Positions 6,830-11,003 of a stretch of 11,003 bases of DNA are shown in pieces. The stretch's first letter is position 1. Each line of letters opens with the position of its first letter. Below the pieces are notes generated by a model. The model was not told where the DNA came from. It ran no database searches and saw nothing but the letters and a program-made list of their open reading frames with translations. The DNA comes from Chitinophaga pinensis (GTDB lineage Bacteria > Bacteroidota > Bacteroidia > UKL13-3). The stretch lies in the NCBI GenBank assembly GCA_945876985.1, contig CAMCQX010000024.1, forward strand, positions 1 through 11,003, in the 5' to 3' direction. A program made the position numbers and the translations under genes.

Positions 6830-6990
6830 TTGTCAAATATATTAAAATTAGAAATATCCTCTACTTTTAATCCAGAAAATTCTAACCCTCTTAAATAGGT
6901 TAAAATCACTGGTAAATTAGATTTGCCCATTACCAATTGCAATATGGGTTTATAATTTTTTAATAAATTTATTAATTCTTGTTTGTATTT
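6826..6990 (-). pseudogene. Short open frame before the 321-aa gene: small protein or truncated gene end
   Basis: The frame is open from 6990 and closes with TGA at 6828-6826, overlapping the ATG of the 321-aa gene by 4 nt. Only one ATG is present (6930), giving 34 aa beginning MGKSNLPVILTYLRGLEFSG. Upstream of that ATG the frame still reads as plausible protein (NLLKNYKPILQLV) back to a TAA next to the lptD end. The protein-like composition and the ATGA junction suggest either a genuine tiny gene or the surviving 3' end of a larger gene that once led this operon. It could also be chance in a 173-bp gap. Confidence 0.4.
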
Positions 6991-7002
6991 TTATTTCTAA
7001 AA

Positions 7003-9741
7003 CTAATACGTTCTATTGTCGAAATAATCTTTGCGTTTTGGTAATTTTAACTCCTGTAAAACACCAGATTTTGGATTGATTTGGAAGTTAAAGAATGAAT
7101 ATCCTCCGGGTGCAATTGGGCTCCAACTGAAAGTAAATACCCAACAATGTAAATCACGTTTTAAGTCAAGGAATAAGCTTGCAATTTTCTTATTTACAAA
7201 ATCGTAACCTGATGAATAACCTACCGACCAACTTTTTGTTAATGTTACATTTCCGCTAAAACCTAATGTTTGAATATAAGCTGATTTTGTCAAATCCTTG
7301 TAATCGTTTGCTTGGTAACTAATGGCATAATTTAAATTAAGTGACCAGGGTAAATCGTAGGCCATATAACCCCATTTTTCACTTTCTTTTTTACGGTCTT
7401 CTTTTTTCTTTTTCTTTCCTTCAAAAGTAGCTTGTGAAAAACCGTAACCAAAGTTCAAATTGGCATTGGTAATTTTTCCAAAAGTTCCATCATTGTTAAA
7501 GTAATACTGATTTACTCGTTGAATTCTACTATAATTATTTTGAGTGACTATGATATTTTGATATGGATCTAAGGTTGCATAAGCATTTATAGCCAAAGTT
7601 TTAAATAAAGTAGTACGCCCACTTATTGAAATATTTGATAGATTTAATGAATCGGCAAAAATATTATAAGCACCACCAAAACTTAAACTTTCAAGAAGCT
7701 TAATTTTAGATTCTTTCATGGCAGTATCTTTTCCCGTTCTGATTTTCATTTCCAAATTATTATTCAGTCCAAAAGTTATATTGCCTTGTTTACCGCGTCC
7801 TGGAGAACCTCCATAACTACTTTCAAAAATAGAATATTTCATCATTTTACCAGTACTATCAGCTTGAACATCTCGGTAAAAACCCCACATATTATCGCTA
7901 AAATCTGGTGTATAACTAAAACCTAAATTGGGATCAGCTACATGCCTAATAGCAGCAACTTTACCTTTTTTGAATGCAAGCATTCCATACCATTTTGTGC
8001 TTAACGAGGCACCCGTATTAAATGAAAACCACCTGCCAAATTCACTGACTAATTTGGTTTGAACTGCATTATTTACAAATTCTTTTCTAACTGTAGTTGG
8101 TGCCCAAGTTTCACTATAATTAGCGTTTACACTTAACACATAAAACTTAAATAATTTAAAAGAAGTGTTGATAGGAATTGCATGAGTAATTCCATATTTA
8201 AAAGTAGTGTCAATATATTTACCCCAATTTACTTCGTTACGTTGTTTAAACAAAACTGAATCAACTGCTGTAAATGAATTCATAAAAGCAGCGCTATAAC
8301 TCATATTGATTTTTTCATACCAATATTCCGATTGTGGTTTACTTTTTGGTTTAAAAGGATTAAATGCAGCAACAGTAAAATTTACACTTGGTAAAGTAGC
8401 AGACAATGTTCTTGTTTGTAAATTTTGAGTAACATTGGCCGATGACGACAAATTGTATTTTCCATTTTTAAATCCCCTAGAAAACGAAATACTTGACTGG
8501 GATGTGGAATTAAATTGGGTAGCACTTCTTAACGCATTTTGAGCATAATAATTTGAACTTACAAAATTTACACTTGCACTAAAAGTAGTAAATGGTCTAG
8601 CTCGTCCATCCATAGCATGGTTCCAACCAATGGAATAAGTACCTTGTTCGTAATAACTGGCATCATCAGGATTTCCAAATTTATTATTACCAAATAAAAC
8701 ATTTACTGCTCCATTATACCTATACCTATTACTATAATTAGATTTTACATTTAAAGTCCAACTTAAATTGGTATAAATATCTCCAAGCAGTGTTAAATCC
8801 ATTTTCTCGCCCAAACCTAAATAATACCCTCCTTGACGAATATTAGGCCCACGTTGCGCATCTATACCATATTGTGGAATAATTACTCCCGATTGTTGTC
8901 CAGGTTTTAATGGGAAAATTCCAAAGGGTAAAAATAATGGTGTTTGAATACCCTCAATTACAAAATTAGCAGGACCAGTAATTAATTTTTTACCAGGAAC
9001 AACTTTTATTTTTTTAGAGCCAATATAAAAATGAGGATGTTCCGCATCGCAGGTGGTGTAATAGGCACCATCAATATAAAAATTATTTTCAGGATCGCGC
9101 TTTACATTAGTACCTTTTACATATCCATCGCCTTCTTTAGTTTTAAATTCTTTTAAATACCCTTTTTTAGTTACAAAATTGTAGGTAATTTTTACTGCTT
9201 TATAGCTATTCACTCCTTGTTTAAAATCTGGAGCACCAATAATTGCACCTAAACTGTCCATTTTTCCCAAACTAGCAATGGTATTTCTATTAAGGTCTAT
9301 TGTGATGCGTTCTGAACTGTTGTTTAAGTCTTCATATAAAACTTTGGCTTCACTATACAAATCAAAGGTTCGCACAGAATCAATAAATACAATGGAGTCT
9401 TTGGCATTATATTTAACAATACTTTTAATAGCTGAATTTTTCCTTGGTAAATAACTAAAATTAGCTTTGATTATACTGTCGTTATTGAAAGTGCTGTTAT
9501 TATTGGTGGTGGTGCTAGAATCCGAAAATAATGGTATTGATATTCTGATAGTTGAATCTTTATTATTTTTTTGAATTGCGACAGAGCCATTGGAATCAAT
9601 TTTTTTACCTTTACTTTGCTGAGCAGCAATAAAATTAACATTTAAAAAACTGCAAATTAACAAAATAGCCAAATACTTTAAACTACTAATTAAAGAAATT
9701 TGGCTGTTAAAAAACAAATGATATGAAAGGTTATTATTCAT
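7003..9741 (-). CDS. lptD: LPS-assembly outer membrane protein LptD
   Basis: LptD is the outer-membrane beta-barrel that, with LptE, inserts LPS delivered across the periplasm into the outer leaflet. From the ATG at 9741 the protein has 912 residues. An N-terminal signal peptide has its hydrophobic core at about residues 25-38 and a likely cut after IAA. A Ser/Thr/Asn-rich linker and an OstA/LptA-like periplasmic domain follow (about 120-260). The barrel carries the Bacteroidota LptD signatures YYTTCDAEHPHFYIG, TGPANFVIEGIQTPLFLPFG, IIPQYG and, near the C-terminus, DLHCWVFTFSW and FQINPKSG. A basic stretch at about 774-788 probably forms a loop. Only two cysteines remain in the mature protein (C231 and C866). 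The frame extends to a TTG at 9756, but that codon lies in the promoter core, so ATG 9741 is chosen. Its 5' end overlaps the divergent amidase gene if the latter starts at 9723. Confidence 0.9.
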   Translation of the reverse strand: MNNNLSYHLFFNSQISLISSLKYLAILLICSFLNVNFIAAQQSKGKKIDSNGSVAIQKNNKDSTIRISIPLFSDSSTTTNNNSTFNNDSIIKANFSYLPRKNSAIKSIVKYNAKDSIVFIDSVRTFDLYSEAKVLYEDLNNSSERITIDLNRNTIASLGKMDSLGAIIGAPDFKQGVNSYKAVKITYNFVTKKGYLKEFKTKEGDGYVKGTNVKRDPENNFYIDGAYYTTCDAEHPHFYIGSKKIKVVPGKKLITGPANFVIEGIQTPLFLPFGIFPLKPGQQSGVIIPQYGIDAQRGPNIRQGGYYLGLGEKMDLTLLGDIYTNLSWTLNVKSNYSNRYRYNGAVNVLFGNNKFGNPDDASYYEQGTYSIGWNHAMDGRARPFTTFSASVNFVSSNYYAQNALRSATQFNSTSQSSISFSRGFKNGKYNLSSSANVTQNLQTRTLSATLPSVNFTVAAFNPFKPKSKPQSEYWYEKINMSYSAAFMNSFTAVDSVLFKQRNEVNWGKYIDTTFKYGITHAIPINTSFKLFKFYVLSVNANYSETWAPTTVRKEFVNNAVQTKLVSEFGRWFSFNTGASLSTKWYGMLAFKKGKVAAIRHVADPNLGFSYTPDFSDNMWGFYRDVQADSTGKMMKYSIFESSYGGSPGRGKQGNITFGLNNNLEMKIRTGKDTAMKESKIKLLESLSFGGAYNIFADSLNLSNISISGRTTLFKTLAINAYATLDPYQNIIVTQNNYSRIQRVNQYYFNNDGTFGKITNANLNFGYGFSQATFEGKKKKKEDRKKESEKWGYMAYDLPWSLNLNYAISYQANDYKDLTKSAYIQTLGFSGNVTLTKSWSVGYSSGYDFVNKKIASLFLDLKRDLHCWVFTFSWSPIAPGGYSFFNFQINPKSGVLQELKLPKRKDYFDNRTY

Positions 9742-10577
9742 TATTGAGGTTTGCAAAACTAATTAATATTGGCAAATTCGCTAAGATTGAAAATTTCATG
9801 CCAATATTGGTACTGTTGATATCTATCAATGCAGCTTTACCAGCTTTGAACAAACGTCAAATAAAAACCATTGTAATAGATGCTGGACATGGTGGACATG
9901 ACCCTGGTTGTCAGTATGGTGGTGCAAAAGAGAAGGAAGTTACATTAAAAATTGCTTTAGCATTAGGAAAAAAAATAAGTGAAGAACTTTCTGATGTAAA
10001 AGTAATTTTTACAAGAAAAACAGATGAATTTGTAACACTTTGGGAAAGGGCAAATATTGCAAACAGAAACCAAGCAGATTTATTTATTTCTATTCATTGC
10101 AATGCAAATAAAAACACGGAAGTTAGTGGTACGGAAACATTTGCTATGGGCTTGCACAAAGCCGAAAGTAATTTAGAAGTTTCTATCAGAGAAAATGACG
10201 TTATTTTAATGGAAAAAAATTATGAAGAACGTTATGAAGGTTTTGATCCTAACTCACCTGAAACTCATATTATTCTATCGCTACACCAAAATGCTTATTT
10301 AGATAAAAGCATAGATTTAGCTTCTAGAATTGAAAAATATTTTGTAAAAAACAAAGTAAACACTAGTAGAGGCGTAAAACAAGCAGGTTTTGTAGTGCTT
10401 TGGAAAACAAAAATGCCAAGCATACTCATTGAAACAGGTTTTTTATCAAATAAAAATGACAGAATTTTATTAACAAGCGATGACGGTGTTGATAAAATTA
10501 CTGATAATATAAAATATTCTTTGGTTGATTTTAAACAATCGATAGAAAATGCACAAGTCAAAGTTAGTAATGACTAA
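9723..10577 (+). CDS. N-acetylmuramoyl-L-alanine amidase (zinc-dependent, Amidase_3)
   Basis: This enzyme cleaves the bond between N-acetylmuramic acid and the stem peptide, in the periplasm, during cell separation and wall turnover. The zinc and catalytic residues are visible (numbered from the ATG at 9723): H56 in VIDAGHGGHDPG, E70 in KEKEVTLKIA, H125 in LFISIHCNANK and catalytic E237 in SILIETGFLSN. Between H125 and E237 lies an about 80-aa insertion with charged helices (NYEERYEGFDPN, SLHQNAYLDKS), the position of the regulatory helix in AmiB/AmiC-type enzymes. Start is uncertain. ATG 9723 gives 284 aa with a lysine-rich N-terminus before the hydrophobic MPILVLLISINAALPA. The internal ATG 9798 avoids overlapping lptD and its promoter box but leaves a signal peptide without a positive n-region. 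The MCE-family gene follows on the same strand after 95 nt. Confidence 0.92.
   Translation: MKGYYSLLRFAKLINIGKFAKIENFMPILVLLISINAALPALNKRQIKTIVIDAGHGGHDPGCQYGGAKEKEVTLKIALALGKKISEELSDVKVIFTRKTDEFVTLWERANIANRNQADLFISIHCNANKNTEVSGTETFAMGLHKAESNLEVSIRENDVILMEKNYEERYEGFDPNSPETHIILSLHQNAYLDKSIDLASRIEKYFVKNKVNTSRGVKQAGFVVLWKTKMPSILIETGFLSNKNDRILLTSDDGVDKITDNIKYSLVDFKQSIENAQVKVSND
9754..9761 (-). promoter_or_regulatory. Candidate -7 box of lptD
   Basis: On the minus strand this reads TAGTTTTG, an exact TAnnTTTG match, 12 nt before the lptD ATG at 9741. That predicts a very short leader. No convincing -33 element lies 19-20 bp upstream. The box is part of the palindrome TTTGCAAA (9750-9757), so a second TTTG reads on the plus strand towards the amidase, though without the TA half (GAGGTTTG). 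Confidence 0.45.
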
Positions 10578-10591
10578 ATTAGTAATTTAGT
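10573..10591 (+). other. AT-rich inverted repeat over the amidase stop codon
   Basis: ACTAAATT and AATTTAGT are perfect 8-bp arms around AGT, spanning the amidase TAA. The stem is almost all A-T and no T-tract follows, so it would be at best a weak terminator. Confidence 0.3.
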
Positions 10592-10617
10592 AAACTTTAT
10601 TTCATAAAAAAACATAC

Positions 10618-10646
10618 TTTATTTTAACTAAAAAATAATACTTTCG
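10618..10646 (+). promoter_or_regulatory. Candidate promoter of the MCE-family gene
   Basis: TACTTTCG (10639-10646) is one base from TAnnTTTG, and TTT (10618-10620) lies 18 bp upstream. The box is 26 nt before the GTG start. It suggests the gene can be transcribed separately from the amidase. Confidence 0.45.
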
Positions 10647-10672
10647 CCCAATAATTATTATACTACATTTTT

Positions 10673-11003
10673 GTGAAAATAACTAAAGAAGCTAAGGTTG
10701 GATTGTTTGTTGCTATTGCAATAACATTATTGTATTTTGGTTACAATTTTTTAAGAGGAAAAAAAATATTTTCTACTTACAATACCTATTATGTAATTTA
10801 TAATAATGTTGAAGGGCTGGTAACTTCTACTGCAGTATATGTAAATGGTTTTAAAGTTGGCCAAATTGAAGAAATTTCAATGCCAGACATGCTAAAAACA
10901 GATAGTATTTTAGTAAAAATATTGGTGCAGGGTAAAATTCAAATCAAATCAAATTCAATAGCTTTAGTTACTAAATCTGGATTATTAGATGGGAATGTAA
11001 TAA
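10673..11003 (+). CDS. MCE/MlaD-family lipid-transport protein, 3' part outside window
   Basis: MCE-domain proteins are inner-membrane-anchored, periplasmic hexameric rings that carry phospholipids or other lipids between the two membranes. The first about 110 residues are present. A short cytoplasmic start (KITKEAKVG) is followed by a single membrane helix (about residues 9-26, FVAIAITLLYFGYNFL). The MCE domain then begins, with YNNVEGLVTSTAVYVNGFKVGQIEEI, matching the family pattern GL..G..V.VNG..VG.V. Start choice: GTG at 10673 gives the usual MKITKE-type N-terminus seen in Bacteroidota homologues, and an in-frame stop at 10652 rules out a longer form except from ATT. The gene lies 95 nt after the amidase. 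Whether it is the MlaD of a complete Mla system cannot be told here, because any ATPase or permease genes lie outside. Confidence 0.88.
   Translation, partial: MKITKEAKVGLFVAIAITLLYFGYNFLRGKKIFSTYNTYYVIYNNVEGLVTSTAVYVNGFKVGQIEEISMPDMLKTDSILVKILVQGKIQIKSNSIALVTKSGLLDGNVI

Noticed and set aside
6834..6841. Exact TAnnTTTG match (TATATTTG, minus strand) just before the 321-aa gene
   Set aside because: Only 4 nt separate it from the ATG, so transcription would start inside the gene, and no -33 element is present; probably chance in AT-rich coding DNA.
10295..10561. Minus-strand open frame within the amidase gene
   Set aside because: Antisense to the catalytic C-terminal part of the amidase.

Overview
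The window is AT-rich, densely coded chromosomal DNA from a Gram-negative member of the Bacteroidota. Three things support this. The LptD, TypA, KdsB and MCE-family proteins have Bacteroidota-style sequences. Several genes are preceded by the Bacteroidota -7 element TAnnTTTG, with no clear purine-rich Shine-Dalgarno sites. The gene set also implies a Kdo-containing LPS outer membrane. I cannot fix the order or genus.

Layout from left to right. A minus-strand kdsB (Kdo cytidylyltransferase) runs off the left edge. It is separated by a strong palindromic terminator and a small patch of degenerate repeats from minus-strand lpdA (dihydrolipoyl dehydrogenase). Divergent from lpdA is typA/bipA on the plus strand, with its own promoter and terminator. 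It is followed by a free-standing tRNA-His(GTG) gene with a textbook promoter and terminator. Next, on the minus strand, come three tightly packed genes I do not recognise (321 aa, a 167-aa lipoprotein, 220 aa). They are preceded by a short open frame whose stop overlaps the first start codon (ATGA). To their right is minus-strand lptD (LPS transporter of the outer membrane). It is divergent from, and slightly overlaps, a plus-strand zinc N-acetylmuramoyl-L-alanine amidase. An MCE/MlaD-family gene starting with GTG then runs off the right edge.

Functionally, the right end is an envelope-building block (LptD, periplasmic amidase, MCE lipid-transport protein). The left end carries LPS core precursor synthesis (KdsB) and housekeeping functions (Lpd, TypA, tRNA-His). 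The least explained part is 4671-6990, the unknown cluster between tRNA-His and lptD. No transposase, integrase, CRISPR array or rRNA gene is visible. All assignments come from reading motifs by eye; no database search was possible.
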